From the NCBI GenBank assembly GCA_003313425.1, contig NHZP01000049.1:248001-312000 (forward strand): DNA of 64,000 bases, read 5' to 3'. Each line of letters begins with the position of its first letter. Within the stretch, counting starts at the first letter, position 1. The DNA comes from Pseudopyrenochaeta lycopersici. Its lineage: Eukaryota; Ascomycota; Dothideomycetes; Pleosporales; Pseudopyrenochaetaceae. Positions 33,656-46,511 of the stretch are shown one piece after another. The translations under genes and the position numbers were made by a program. Below the pieces are notes generated by a model. It was not told where the DNA came from. It made no database searches and saw only the letters and a list, made by a program, of their open reading frames with translations.

Positions 33656-34711
33656 CTATAAACCTCCATAGTTTGATCTAACCGCCGGATTCAGCGCATA
33701 ACATGCTTCAAATGTAATGCCCGCTGTTTTCGCCATATCTGCGCAGAACAAACCGCTTTTCCGAAAGGCCCACTTCGTGCAGCTATATGGGACACCGGCT
33801 TGCGTGGGACCAGGAGCAGCAGGCCACACGCCAGGGCAATCGTACTGTCCTCCTGGGAGATTCCATCTACACTGAAGAGGTAGGGCTGGTGTGCTTGCTA
33901 AAGAGGGGTTGGTTGCAGATGTGGGAATAGGCATCGCGATGGATGTACCTGGGGTTCCGACGTAGATATTACATGTAGGCCAGAGAAAGCCACAACCTGA
34001 GATCAGAATTAAATTTCCTCGAACTATGAAAAACGGCTGAAGAACTGGCCTGTTCTAACCATGGGGTTCTATTCGTGGCTGTTAAGGCATCGTCCGAACG
34101 TCTTTGCGGCACACGGAGGACCAGTTCTGCACACTTACAATTGGGCCAGAGTGAATATGTTGAAAGTTCCAACAATCTTCTTGCAAGTATGATCAGAGTC
34201 AACGAGATAATATGTTTGACTTATGTAGTCATGGCGTCAGATCACAGTTACTGGAACAAGCCCTCGCCATTGTTGCAAGATTTACAAGTCTTGGTGATTC
34301 CTTCATTACTGGAGACGGAGCTATAGGGCCAATGGGAAAAGGAGAACCAGCTATTGTGACCAAAGTCGTGCTCGATGGTCTTAGTGGTGTTGGTTTGAGC
34401 GTGACAATGGGTGCAGAAGGATTTAGAACTATCCATTCCACATAATACTCCTCTCCGGAGACCAGCGTCGAAAAGTCGACTCCAGGATTCATAGATCTAA
34501 ACAGCGCTTCATCTAGCGTTCAATCACGGGACATTGAGGCGCAGGTATCGCCGTCAGTGGCAGGCCATGAAAAATCGCATTCTCGACGATGTAGAAGACG
34601 GGCATCAGTGGCCGATGAGCTAATTGCAAGACCGACCAGTAGGGAAGACAAAAGGGCAGAGATAAACGGATTGAAAGGTAGTAAGTACATCGATGCAGTG
34701 GAAATAGACAT
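33656..34711 (-). pseudogene. Decayed secreted LysM-domain protein gene
   Basis: The minus-strand frame from 34711 starts with a signal-peptide-like segment (LSSLLVGLAISSSATDA) followed by a LysM start, CDFSWPATDGDTCASMSRD. An in-frame TGA sits where LysM domains usually have Trp, and the same frame continues beyond it as TLDEALFRSMNPGVDFSTL, the second half of the domain. Frames shift afterwards; a second LysM-like region appears near 33700-33900 (YSCTKWAFRKSGLFCADM, GITFEACYALNPAV). LysM proteins bind chitin fragments and many act as fungal effectors that hide chitin from plant immunity. Reading through the TGA is conceivable but the later frameshifts argue for a pseudogene. Confidence 0.6.
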
Positions 34712-35236
34712 GCAACTCGGTCCTAATCCTTCACAACCTTAAGGAAGCCAACAAATGCTAGGAGCCGCCTCCAACCGGACCAGAAGTACGATTATGCGAC
34801 GGCTCTCTGGTCATTCTTCCCGAAATGTAGACTAGTTCATATAAACCGTACCACCGTACGCGAGAGAGCCTACAATCCTTCTATCAGCCCTAGAACTAAA
34901 GCGTGTCCTGTGTCGACTTCTTCATACGCACATGGTTCCAGTCCATAATACGGTGGCGTCTACTTGTACATCGATTTCGAAAATTTTCTTTTTGACTGTT
35001 TGCATATTGAAATCATCAAATGCCTTGGCTCACGTTGGCTCGGGTACTTCGATAGCATCTTAACGCATATTTTCCAGTGGTAAAATAGCATTCCATCAAG
35101 GCTGAAGTTTGCCTGACGAGCTTAATGCACTAGACTGTGGTCTGGGGTCGCCTTAGGAGGCTTGGTTTGCAATATGGAAACCAGACCTTTGGGGGGAAGC
35201 ATTCATTTGTGGCACTAGGCAAGTTTCAGCTAGTTT

Positions 35237-36730
35237 GTAAGGATTGAGCCCTTACAATTCAATATCTTGAAGAATCAGAGCCTTATGGAACTGTACAAGC
35301 AGACTACTGCCCAGATCACGCAAGAGCAAGAATAATCAAATGCACATTACAGCAGATTGCCAAAAAGAATATTGAATTCTGCTGCCTGCACACTGTACTT
35401 GTTGCCCTGTCGCCCTATTGGTCTGTTTCATCACACATCTAACGCCAGTACTCTGACTGATTATCGTCCGGTTCACGTAACACGCACTCCTAGTAAATGT
35501 ATTCTTATATAAAGTAGCGTGAATCAAAAAAGACGTACTTATATCTACGTCTGTAAGCTCGCTACATACACTAGAATTAAAAATATCTTATAAGAAGTAG
35601 CCTTTCTATAATGACTTGTCAAATATTCTGGTTGCTTAGTGAGATCGCTCAAAACAACAAGACTATGTCAACCACCTCCTACAATGCTACCAGGTCATGA
35701 ATTTAGTCTAGGGATTTGAGAAAATGGCTGTTAAGCGCCTAATTTAACGCTGCTATCGCGAAAAGCAATCATTTTTGAAGCTGGCGCTGTGTAAGGGTTC
35801 AATCCTTACGAGCTTGCTGAATCTTGCTTGGTAAAAGGCAGCAGCTGTTGCCTAGTCTTTTCATTGCCTGTCTGAGCCTAGCGCCTAAGCTAGCAGCTTT
35901 CTCCCCGTATTTATGCAGGGCTCTCCACCTGAGGTAAGAGACACCCGCTATTTTCTCCATATCCTTTGAAATATAGTTACTCTCAACCGGCCGTCCCAAT
36001 TGTGCCAACATAGTCTGCCTTACACGCTGGTAGTTGTGATACAACTCTCTTATTGGCAATAGGTGCGGCAAGCTTGGCAATCAAAAACTTTGACCTGGTC
36101 CTGTAATATAACTGTACTACTTTACTTTAAATATTACTATAAAACGTGATACGTTAGAGATTTACTATTAAATTCGGCTGATAATAAGAAATAAAACTAT
36201 TGTATGTTTAACTTTGATTATCTTAGTAGGTAGTAGGGTTATAATATTATCCAGTATATAAGCGAACTAGATATCTTAGTAGGGTAGCCTCTCTAAGGTT
36301 GAATCCACAGTACTGTCGAACGAGACGTTTTTAAAAGGGATTGACAAGATACAGATGCGTCTTACCTTTGGTGTAACGTATGGTTTCAGGCAATAGTACT
36401 TGCTTCACACCACAGATAATAGTGAAGGGATGGTTCTGTATTGCTGTAACTCAGCTATGGGATAGAATAATACTTGTCGTCCCTGCTCCGCGCAGTTGGC
36501 GCAGGTTTTGAGCAGGTCCTTCGCGGTGCACCCTAGCCCTTGAAAGGCCTAGCGCAGTAATACTGCAACACCAAGATTCAGATTCACGATACTTCGTTAC
36601 ATTTGGTTCAAGAGGCCAGCCGCTAGCTGGTAAGCTAGGCTCAACTCAACTAAGCAGTATGGAAGGCTTCGCAACAGCCGCTTCCTTTCACGCAGCGCTT
36701 CCAACCTGTTCGTAAGGATTGAACCCTTAC
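35237..36730. repeat. Three copies of a 19-bp imperfect palindrome
   Basis: GTAAGGATTGARCCCTTAC occurs at 35237-35255 and 36712-36730, and in the opposite orientation at 35791-35809. The second and third copies flank about 0.9 kb that includes the solo LTR and extend to TGTAAGG...CCTTACA, so they could be ends of an older element. No target duplication was seen. Confidence 0.45.
36372..36601 (+). mobile_element. Solo LTR (retrotransposon remnant), copy 1
   Basis: The 230-bp unit begins TGTAACGTAT and ends ATACTTCGTTACA, the TG...CA ends with short inverted repeats typical of LTRs. It is flanked by the 5-bp direct repeat TTTGG (36367-36371 and 36602-36606), the usual LTR-element duplication. 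A close relative lies at 62490-62720. No internal retroelement sequence adjoins it, so it is read as a solo LTR left after recombination. Confidence 0.75.
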
Positions 36731-37676
36731 AGCCCACTCGCTTGGCTAGCCTATTCGCTTATCTTTTATATTACATATTGCGCTACGTACAAATTGCTCG
36801 AACCGCCTTAATAGAGCTAATCTCAATTACCTTATGTGTCTAAGCACTGCATGTAACGCTTTTGTATACGGAATTTTACTTTTATTATCCTGTGTAATAG
36901 TAACGAAATTGTACGTTGAAATGCATTCATTTCAGTAGGGTGCACTGCGGACTGGTGGAACAAGTCACAGCCAAAAGAGCGCTTTCGTCTGAATTTATGA
37001 TGCCCTCGATAAGCGGTAGGCGCTGTCAGGCTCCGATTAGCCTAATCTCTAAGGAGCTGAAAATATTTGCTCCTTAATATGGTGCCGTCCAGCCCTAACT
37101 GGATTTATTCTAGTCTAAAGACTATTGGATCTCGCTTTTAGCAGCAATTCACTCTTCCTAAGCAAGCGACTCAACAAGTTCCTTTCATACTATGAGCAGG
37201 CTTTCTTTTTGGTAGAATTATTCGATCTTCCTATTCTCTCGACCTAACTAGCAATATAATCGCATATGAAAACATAAGTGCTATGCACGTATCGTATTAT
37301 AAGACATTAGCCGAGAACAAAAGATGCTTACTAATGCGGCTACAGCAGAGGACTTGCACATAATACAGGAACGAGGATAAAGCAGGATTAGCGCTGATAT
37401 TATTATAGATTATTAGACTCGTTATCCTCATGCAAGTAGGCCTATACGAGACCCGAGTAGCAATCCTTAGAGTTCGGCCAACATGTGCGTAGGCCTATAC
37501 GAGACCTGAGTAGTAATCCTTGGAATTAGGCGACCGACATCTCTCTCTCTCTCTCTCTCTAGAGCACGCTTCCATGGTTTCTATAAGATGTCAAGAAGTA
37601 CTCCATGCCATAGAACATCCTCCGACTATTCTTCGTAACTGATTTCACAAGAAAACCGCGCACTCTATTTTCTAAA

Positions 37677-38305
37677 ATGCGCTTCGTTAACATTGTTACT
37701 GCCTTTACCCTTGTGGTTTTGGCCAACGCCTTCACTATTCCGTTGGGTACCACCGATGGTGACTATGCAGTCCTCACTCAAGACGATGGCACTGAGGTCA
37801 TTACCAAGCTCTCTGATGCTCCTGCGATGAAACGCAATCCGACTGGCATGACCCCCGTTAACAGAATGAGCGCCCTCGAACGTCGCCAGAACGACCGCAT
37901 TTGGTGTGGTTGCGGATTCACTTTGGACCCTCGCAACTGTGATGATGCTGTACAAGCCCTCAAAGACCAAATGAGTAAGCAGTCCAACTTACTAATATCT
38001 TATTTAGGCGACTGACTCCTAACTTTGTAGGACCTTCATTCGTCAGCCCTAACATGTCTTACTTCTCTATCCGCGGAAGTGTTGTTGCTTTCGCGTGCAA
38101 CCGTAGTCCAAACAGATCATGGCTTCTGATTCAAAGTCAATTCGCCGATCAGCTGGCACGAATCACAGGGGCATGCGGCCGATACATTGCTGGTTCAACT
38201 CAGATGGGTGACAATGGCCAAGCGTTGATCTATGGTTATATGCGGGGGAAGGCTGGTGATAATTTTTGTGGTGCTTCCACCAGTTCACCGGCCAACCATT
38301 GCTAG
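37677..38305 (+). CDS. Secreted cysteine-rich proprotein with Kex2-type site
   Basis: Exons 37677-37974 and 38031-38305 (56-bp intron, GTAAGC...TAACTTTGTAG) give 190 residues. A clear signal peptide (MRFVNIVTAFTLVVLANA) is followed by a propeptide ending in LERR, a Kex2-like dibasic site, and then a mature part starting QNDRIWCGCG. The mature domain has seven cysteines and the blocks LDPRNCDDAVQALKDQ, MSYFSIRGSVVAFACNRS and ITGACGRYIAGS. The same architecture occurs in a widespread but uncharacterised family of small fungal secreted proteins that I recognise only by pattern. Its reading frame is intact although the surroundings are full of decayed genes, suggesting it is maintained by selection. 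Function is unknown; an effector or antimicrobial role is possible. Confidence 0.8.
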
Positions 38306-41040
38306 GCTAGCTGAATGCCTTAGATTATGTCAAAATATTAACGATAGCAATTAAGGTTCCGCGGAAAATATAGCTATACACTATTTCAAGCAGGAAACAG
38401 TGTCCTTCGTACGAAATATACAAATTCTAGCAGTATTTGCACCAAAGATATTTAGATAACAGGAATTAAGTTCATTGTTACTTTGAAGTGCCCTGTGCGC
38501 AACCACAATTCCTAGTCAGAAAGTACAATCCTAGTTGATTATATGTTTGTATTAGGGTCTGGGGTCCAGGTGTTAGAGGAAACGCCCTAAACTAGACACG
38601 TCAGGGAAAATTAAGGGTGCGATTTTACGTAAACGTGCGATTGTACCGCAAGTAACAGTATAACTGCTAGGCGTTGCAGGTTGATGCAGGGACCAACAAT
38701 AGTTGTGCAATATTCATATTGTCCGTACTGTTCACAATGTTCGCAATGATTTTAACGCCTGCAAAGCCTGCAATCTAGCCTCAAAACTACCACCTGGAAA
38801 TAGACTAGGGTCTCTAGCTGGAGTTACTCTCCAATTCTATTCTTTTTTATTACAATAAGCTATAGATCAGTTCTCTAGCTCTTGCAATTATAGAAATATA
38901 GGTAAGTGAGGAGTTGGACTTTAATTTTCCTTACTAGGCAAATATCTCAATAAGTCCTTTAGCTAGCTAGCTAGTATATAAACTATAATTTTTTTTGAAG
39001 ATTAGGTAGGAAATAGCTAGTGTTACTAGACATAGTTTCTTATACTACAGTCCTAGCTAGATAGGCTGCTGTTGACACTTCGGCGCTTTAATCAATGGCT
39101 CAGATCTTCAATCATATTCGCTCGCCTATGCCCGTCTGCTTACTATACTATAGAGTACGTCTTGGAAGGCGGTCTTCTAGTCGGATTCTGCTGTCGAATC
39201 TGTAGACGTCTACGGACTAGCTTCTGTTACAGGCTCATGAAGCTTTCATGCCCTGTGATCAGGCGCCCTAGCTAATACTACGCTCTGTTTACATTTGTAA
39301 TCCGTAAACTCGGGCTCCTCTTTGACCCTGTAGACATTCATCACCCGACAGGGTTTATATTGCCTCGCCTGGTATATTATTTGAGATCACATACTTGAAC
39401 GCCTCGATTAAAGCTTCTGGTGTTACAAGAAGCCTTCTTTCTACAGCTTTCTGGTAGAAGTCCCTGGTGGAGATGCCAGTTGAAACAATCGTGAGGCATC
39501 TTACGCGTAATCTTATCCCACGGCATCACCCTACCAAATGCACGCCTAAAGCCGACAACAGCGCTTGACAAAGAATTAGCAACGTGGCATCACCTCGGCG
39601 CCTGGACCATGGGACGCGTGTGACTATGACTTTCTGCTTTGCGGCCGTGTATATTGGTAGAGCATCGATGTAGTAAGAACCATATGCAGAGGACACCGTG
39701 CAAACTATGCACAAAGCGAACTGTTAGTGGTGTACCGCGCGTTCATGTGGAACTACGCATAGAAACTGCTAGCGTACCTTTCCTGCGGAAGCCGCGCCTT
39801 TTGGGCTTCTGGCGCCTAAACTGCGCGATTGCAAGACCTGACAAGAAGTTGGCACTATACGCGCTGACGTCAAAACCTTTCAGACTTGGCTTCTCAGACG
39901 CGCCTGTTTTTGTCGAAAGTTCGTTCAGAAGCCAAGGCAGCTCTGATATCTCGAAAATGGGAAAACCATAATCAATGTGGCCAACCTAATTGACGGCGGC
40001 CTCGATACCACGACGCTGAGAGTCCCAGTTCGACACATCAACTTGCACAGCCCAAACTACCTAGCCATTAGTACCGTCATGATCATTGAGGTCTTTGGCG
40101 ACGTGTTCGACTCCCTCGAAATTCCAATCTGCAATGAATATCTTCATGCTGTACGATCATCACAAGCAAGGTCAGCGGCTCTCGAACTCTGCTCTATTTG
40201 GGGCTGTGCAAAGAGTTTGCGCTCATCCTTTGCACACGAAGTAAGTCGCCAATGGGCGTGCTATTCCGCTCGCACCACTTAGTACAGTTGTTAGTCATGT
40301 TCGGCAGGCTTCGCCCTTCGCGTAGCACTTTTAATGCAGCTGCACTTGTGTTGTACGCAGCCTCTCCATTGTAAGCCATGGTTGATTGCCGAAGAGTGGC
40401 TCCATCCGACTGATATGATGTGAGAAGAAAGTGATATAGAACGAGACAAATCGGCACTCATACAACGTTGGCTTCATGGAGATATATTGCACGCGCTGCA
40501 GAATTCATCGATCTCCCCCGAGGCGCGAACTCTGATTAGGTCGGTTACGATACCGGTACATGTCGCCTCGGCGATTACAAAAGAGCTAGTTTGCTTGTAA
40601 CAGCACAGCAGGCTAGACGGCACACTCACACTTTCAAGAAGGCAGTGCAGGGTAAGAATATGAAAGATTGCTGCTTCAGCTGCAAGATGCTCACAATATC
40701 GTACTAGCATTCTTATTCTTGTGCCGTTCATTTTGGAGATGTATTTTGGCTACTAAACATGGAGTAGCGCGTGTATCTTGTTATGGCACGTTGGACAAAC
40801 GACTTGAACAATTCTCCAGTCTCGACAGGGGCATGTTATGCTATTGGTATAATCGCAACTGTGGCCATATATTATTAAGTGTCGCTCACATCTTTGCTCT
40901 CGTTGAGAGGTCTTGACCATGTTGCCTGGTGTGCCCGTCCTTCCTTTGAGCAACCGCCTCGTAATTTTACAGCTAGGATTTCCAGGTATCTTATAGCGCA
41001 CGTGTTTATCCTTCAAACATTGCAACAACTCCCTTCCCAG
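38306..41040. other. Gene-poor region, 2.7 kb
   Basis: The first part (38306-39070) is AT-rich with no open frame of note. Between 39070 and 41000 there are several open frames of 60-110 codons on both strands, but none shows a motif, signal peptide or convincing splice partner. They could be worn fragments of older genes. No RNA gene was recognised. Confidence 0.4.
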
Positions 41041-42721
41041 CTAGTTGCTCTGCTTCGCAGGGCTTTTCAGTACGATATACGCTTTGGGATATTCGACGCT
41101 ATAGTTGTCGGGGTCGCTAGGACAGCGCAGTCCTGTACATCCGGGTGACTGGCTAAGGGGGGTTTCAAATCTGCTGGCGCTAGCTGCTTGCCCTTGACCT
41201 TTATCATCTTCCTGAGTCGATGAACTATGTCGATGAACTATGTAGATGAAAACTCGTTTATCTATCCTGCCAATGTCTCCAGTGCGAAGCAAGCCATTGG
41301 AGAGAAACGTTTCTGATGTCTCGGTCCCATTGTCTAAGTATCCCAGGGCGACCTGCGGGCCCCTGGCGAGGATCTCGCCCGTTTCGTTGAGTCCAAGTTC
41401 CTTCCCTGAATCCGGGTCGATGGCCTTGATCTCGGTCGGGCCGAGAAGTACGCCTCCACTGATACCATATTTGTAATCTTGAAGCTTGGGCAGATGTGTC
41501 GAGAGGTAGCAACATGACTCTGTCATTCTATAACTCTGCCTGAATCGTGTCCCCGTCATCTTCTTCTGGAGAAGTTGCATAACTTCGACACTAAAGGGAG
41601 CTGCACCGCAGGCCACCCTCTCGAGACATGATGGATCGTATCTGTTGACAATTGGATCAATGATTAATCTTATGTTGATCGACAGAACTAGAGTGAGATC
41701 AGTGATGCGGAACTTGACAAGGGTCTGAAGAGACGACTCGATTGTGAATTGCGGAAGCATAATTACTCTTCCTTGCTCGCAATTGGCTAGTGAATGAAGT
41801 GCACAAGTCCCTTTACTATCGAGTTGATGCGTTAGTATTGCGATGTATGGACGTCGATGAGCTCTTACTGTGAAAAAGTGGGAAACTGGCTATCTCCCGC
41901 TTCTTAGTATGGTTTGCGATGCCGATAAGCTGTATATATTGGGCAATGTCGTTGTTGTGTGAGCGCACGGCCTATCGTCATAGACTGCACTTGCTAGTTG
42001 ATAGTATAACGCGCAGTTGGGGGAGGTGCCAGGGATTTTTGCAGCCTTGGGTATGCTTGTTGTACCGCTGCCGGAGGCCATGAAACCACAAATATCGTTA
42101 TCTCCCCTCGTGCAACAGGCAAGAAGTCGGTCTGTCCATCCGATCCGTAATTGCGACCAATCTCAAGCAGTTGCTGGATCATTGTGCATCCTGGAAGCTC
42201 TCCTTCCAACAGGAAGACGTGCTTAATGGGTAGCTGGACTTCTTTGGCGGCGGCGAGCGCTACCTTGATGGAGCTGGCCACAGCCACAAGAAACTTGGTT
42301 TTTGCTACCTTTAGTGCGGCGGTCATCTCTGTGACACCGCACACGGGTGATGCGCCGTCAATCCCTCCAACCGCAGCATGCGGGTCAGTATCTCATTGCT
42401 ACGGTGGCATTGATTTGCGCTCAAAATATCTGGAAAGTAATCCATCCTATTACGCAACTGGCTTTGCCTGATATCACTACCGCAAAGCAAACAGTAACAC
42501 CTTGAATACGTACCAGCTTTCGAGACAGTGAAAATGGTCACAGGGATCCATATTGTGCTGTGGCTGAACAGCGAAACTGCATCTTGCTCACACAGTCCAT
42601 TATTTCTAACCAAAGCTGTGCAAAGATGTGTTGTATGCTTCTTCGCCTGAAAGAAGTTGGGACGCTCAGACATGACAACATTGATGTAAGATTCGATCTC
42701 GTTGTGCAGGGCCTTGGACAA
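41041..42721 (-). pseudogene. Decayed acyl-CoA ligase (4-coumarate-CoA ligase-like, AMP-binding)
   Basis: Minus-strand fragments appear in the right order: IWIPVTIFTVSKAG, then a probable intron, GASPVCGVTEMTAALKVAKT, VFLLEGELPGCT, the P-loop region GFMASGSGTTSIPKAAKI, SCLERVACGAAPFSVEVMQL, FRQSYRMTESCC, GKELGLNETGEILARGPQ and LLRTGDIGRID, ending YPKAYIVLKSPAK. A frame change lies between PVARGE and the P-loop near 42090, and another near 41240 where the RIKEMIKVKG lysine region is replaced by shifted sequence. The N-terminal 40 or so residues are not recognisable. Such enzymes activate aromatic or fatty acids with ATP and CoA. Two breaks make it a pseudogene; sequencing error is the alternative. 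Confidence 0.7.
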
Positions 42722-45700
42722 CTGCGGGTATATTTTATCCTAAAACGCTCACTTTCAGATGGTCAACCCTCTTGGGTCTGCATGAGACAGGAAATAATCG
42801 CGTTAAAGCCAGGCGATCTCAACGTCGTTGACCAAACAACTCACATTCTATGTCAGGAAGTTTCGACCTGACTAGCGTGTTGCTCGATTTTACCGCACGC
42901 GAAGCTCCAGACAAGACTGTGAACGGCTATAATCAGAACTGGCAACGTCTATCTAGGATTTGAAAGCTATCTTACGCTCTTTTATGGCACTCGGTAGATA
43001 ACCGTGCCTGCGTGCGTGGCCACGCTCCGGGTCAACTAGGGCCGCCTGGCAAGAAGCCTGGTATACCATCAATCCCGAGGCTAAAGCAAGCAGTATGCAC
43101 AGTGAAGAACGGCTCAATTTGAAAACGGGGAGGATTATTTGACATGAAAACTCAAGACCTCTTCACTGCTACAATACGAATTTTCTATTTTATGATACGA
43201 TAGCTTAAATCACGGCTGGAAGTTTCGACAAGACGTTCTCACGGTGGTAGGAGATTTCAATCATGATTGGGAGAGTTTCATCTTCGAGCACAAACATTTC
43301 AACTAATGGTCTATCAATTATTTTCACTCTGTAAGCTGATAGAGCATATCCTGCGAGGACTGAAGGTTGTTGGCTACTGAAAATCACACATGAGTTTCCA
43401 ATTACCACTATTAGAGCGTTGTGCTAGAAGAGAGAAACATGATATTTGCCATGGCTATTTGCGGTTCTATTGCAAATCTTTCTTGAAACTGAAAATACGG
43501 TTCAAATAGACACCTGTTCCTTTGCCGGCCACCTGTTCTTTGACATAGTCCACAAACTGCACGTACTGTATTTCTGGATACAAATTGTTACCCTCCAGAT
43601 AGCCCAAGGTAGAAGCAGTCTTCGGAAAATTGCCACCTCGCAGTCAGATTGACTTCGACTTGGCACATTGCACGCTGAACAGGCCAAGGAGGTTGGGCAC
43701 GGAATCTTCGAGCCCGCACCGATTCTGGGCAATACTGATGTATTTTGTGGTTTACTCTTCTGTCTGATACTCTCGTGATATAGTCACATCACTGACTGCT
43801 TCAAGTGTCTCGAAGTGTTCATGCTGGTTCAGGACTTCGTCATGTACTGGCCAAGTGGATGCAGGATCTAGGGACGCAAAGCGAATCGAATCAACTAACA
43901 CAGGAAAAGATAGAGCAGGGATATCGGAAGTTGAATCAACTGACGCAGAAACTTGAAGTGCAGCAAAGCACAACAGGAGTTAATCAAGCTATGTCAGCGA
44001 AGAAGAAGCACGACCAGCAGGTGCTGTAAGAAGAGCAAGAACAATAACGCACCAGAGACTAGAGCAGGTGGTGCAAAATCTTAAGGCAAAATTGAGACAG
44101 CATGCACGAGAACGATATAGATTGCTTTAGGAAAAGTAGAAACGCAAGGAGGGAACTTCTGCTTCTCTGTCAAAGGCGGGACGGCGAATTACACAGATCG
44201 TGAGGAAAAGTGAAGCCCTTAAAATGTGCAGATACTGGAAGAAGGAACTTGAAACACCGCAGGCAAGCTAATCGCTCCAGATCAGAAGACACTGCGAGGG
44301 CCACGGGGAGAAGGCCTGTGACACAAGAAGAACAATGCTGCGGAAACAGAGCCCCTCAACTTGACTAATCGCGCGTCCGAGGGCTAACACGCAGGGGGTC
44401 TCGCCAGGGTGCTGGCAAGGCTCGATCGCATCTTCTCGGGCGTTTACTAATCACCATGCGTAGGTTGTCATGCCACATCGGTTGGGGCAGGCGGAGCAGG
44501 CGGAGCAGGCAGAGCCTGAATTGTTCGAACGAGTGCCAGAAGCACAGAGAGAAGAGCAGAAGCCAGAACTGATCAATCAAGGAGAAGAGGCACAGGAACA
44601 AGGGCTTTGGAGCAAGAGAATGCAAAAACTGTTAAACATTAGGAAGAAACAGCTACCGATGAAACATCGAGGCGAGATGAGCCTTCACCTCCGTATGTAA
44701 AGAACCGAAGACGATGCATAGATATCAGGTTGAAAACCCGAAGAGTCGAAGGCAAACCGGCTCCAGATCTTCCGCAAGGCTCTGCGCAACAGACAAGATA
44801 GAAGGTATCTATAAGAAACGGGGTAGTCAGTGCGCTTGAGCATTAGCGACCAGATGCGAATCCTCGTGTATCCGACCAAGAGTTATCGTTGAACGATGTA
44901 AGATCCTCAGGAAAAGCAGATCTAACAAGGACCTAGAATACAAAACATCTAATAGAGTACATAATTCTCAACGACGATGTTTGGGTGGTAGATCGAACAG
45001 TTTCGGCTAACATCAATTACCCTGAGCCGGTAAAGCAAGCGGGAACAAAGATTTTAAGAAAGGATACGCCTATAATAAAATATAACTGTCACGGGAAAAT
45101 ACTAGGCGTCTAGATATGTCTAGCAGATGTTATATCGACGAGACTAATAAGATTTATAGGCAGAGAGGATACCCTCTAGCTCGCGATCTGAGCTGGAAAC
45201 TGATGCGGAGGGGCGGAAGAGAATGACGGAAAACGAAAAGTGACTCAGGTATAAATATAAGAATATTTAGCTTAGTGTTACCTTAAATGTGAAGCATTTC
45301 TATAATATTTACCTGGTCGTCATAATAGCTTGATTTTTATGTATATCTGATTTGAAGTGCAGCTTATTAACAACACGCACAACTTACCCTCAAAAGCATT
45401 CGTTGCTCAAAACGCTGCTAGGTATTAAACAACCCCAGCGGTTGTTGTTCTCGGCATTTCACTTTGGTCGAGAGAGACTGCTGTTCGTCTTCTTGTAGAG
45501 ACTTCTTACTGGGAACTCACTCATGACAGGCTTGTGTTCAAACTCGTCAAACCCTGGGCCAGTGTTCGTGCCTTGGCACCGGATTTGGCCAGCGACCGCC
45601 GCAAGGGGACCGTCAACTCCCATTGAGAAACGTGTTCTCGCTTTCAGCGAAGTTTGGGCTACGCGATTAATCACAAATCAATAACTATGGAAATTATGAG

Positions 45701-46511
45701 CCAACACTATCAAGGACATCTAATCAAAGAATCGTTGCGTGATGTTGTAACTCGGGTGCTTTGGCGGTAGTTGTACGAAACCTACACCGAACTCATCACG
45801 ACGATAACCGGATCACCGATACTATTTAATGCATTTAGAAGGCAACCAGGTCTTCTTGCCACCAGCTATACTCTAAGGGGACATGACTCAAGTGGTCATC
45901 CCCACGCGGTCATACCCCAAGTGGTATCATCCGTCCCATCCCAAGTAATCGCATCTTAAATAGCCTTTACCTTCTACAGTATGTACGGTCCTTTGTAGAA
46001 CCGGCCCCACGCACAACACTCTCTTAGCTTTGACAGAATCCTGTCGGGCTTGGATAGCTCTTGCTCGAGAATGACGAGTGACCACTTCGCTTCTACTGAA
46101 GATCTCGAAACAGGGAACTCATGGAGATTAATCAATTTGCTTGTATAGAGACTTACATATAGGTCTATCGGAAAGAGTGTTTCTGAGAGTGGCTCATTAC
46201 GGTTTGTGATTAGGTGGTACATGGGATTCAACTAAATGTTGGGGACAAATCTTACCAGCCTATCACAGATAGTTGGCCCTAGTTTATACTTGACAATGAC
46301 TTCGCCTCACCTTTCTCTTGACTCGCTATCATCTCTATCTCTTCAGCTGCATATACTGCCCTTGACTACTGTCCGTTGGCCGCAGATTATGCAGCCTACG
46401 GTTGATACCAGGAAATGTAATCTAACGACCATCTTGATCATTCCCGTCTGTAGAAATCAGTACTGTCTCTTCCGTAGTTTTCTATTCCGGTACTAGTATA
46501 GCAGATTTCTC
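42722..46511. other. Gene-poor region with Gln/Glu-rich, retroelement-like frames
   Basis: No intact gene is supported. Around 43800-45100 plus-strand frames are rich in Gln, Glu and Lys (KIEQGYRKLNQLTQKLEVQQ) and include a repeated QAEQAEQAE at about 44484-44518; stops follow closely. This composition would fit a worn gag-like region of a retroelement, but no protease, RT or integrase motif was seen. The rest is featureless. Confidence 0.3.

Larger units (their letters stand above)
34712..37676. other. Gene-poor region with repeats
   Basis: No gene is supported over 3 kb. It contains a solo LTR (36372-36601), three copies of a 19-bp palindromic motif, and a CT microsatellite at about 37542-37560. 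Near 37440-37530 a segment of about 45 bp containing TAGGCCTATACGAGACC occurs twice in tandem. AT-rich tracts near 36110-36300 look mutation-worn. Confidence 0.5.

Noticed and set aside
35791..35809. tRNA gene or Pol III B-box
   Set aside because: GGTTCAATCC is one base short of the T-loop and no acceptor stem, A-box or cloverleaf could be formed around it.
37542..37560. CT repeat as a CRISPR-like or regulatory array
   Set aside because: It is a simple dinucleotide microsatellite. No spacer-repeat structure exists anywhere in the window, and CRISPR is not expected in a fungus.
39072..40731. Several 60-110 codon frames as small genes
   Set aside because: No signal peptide, domain motif, repeat of cysteines or splice join supports any of them.
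43805..44700. Gln/Glu-rich frames as a retrotransposon gag gene
   Set aside because: Composition alone is suggestive, but no zinc knuckle, protease, RT or integrase motif and no flanking LTR were found.
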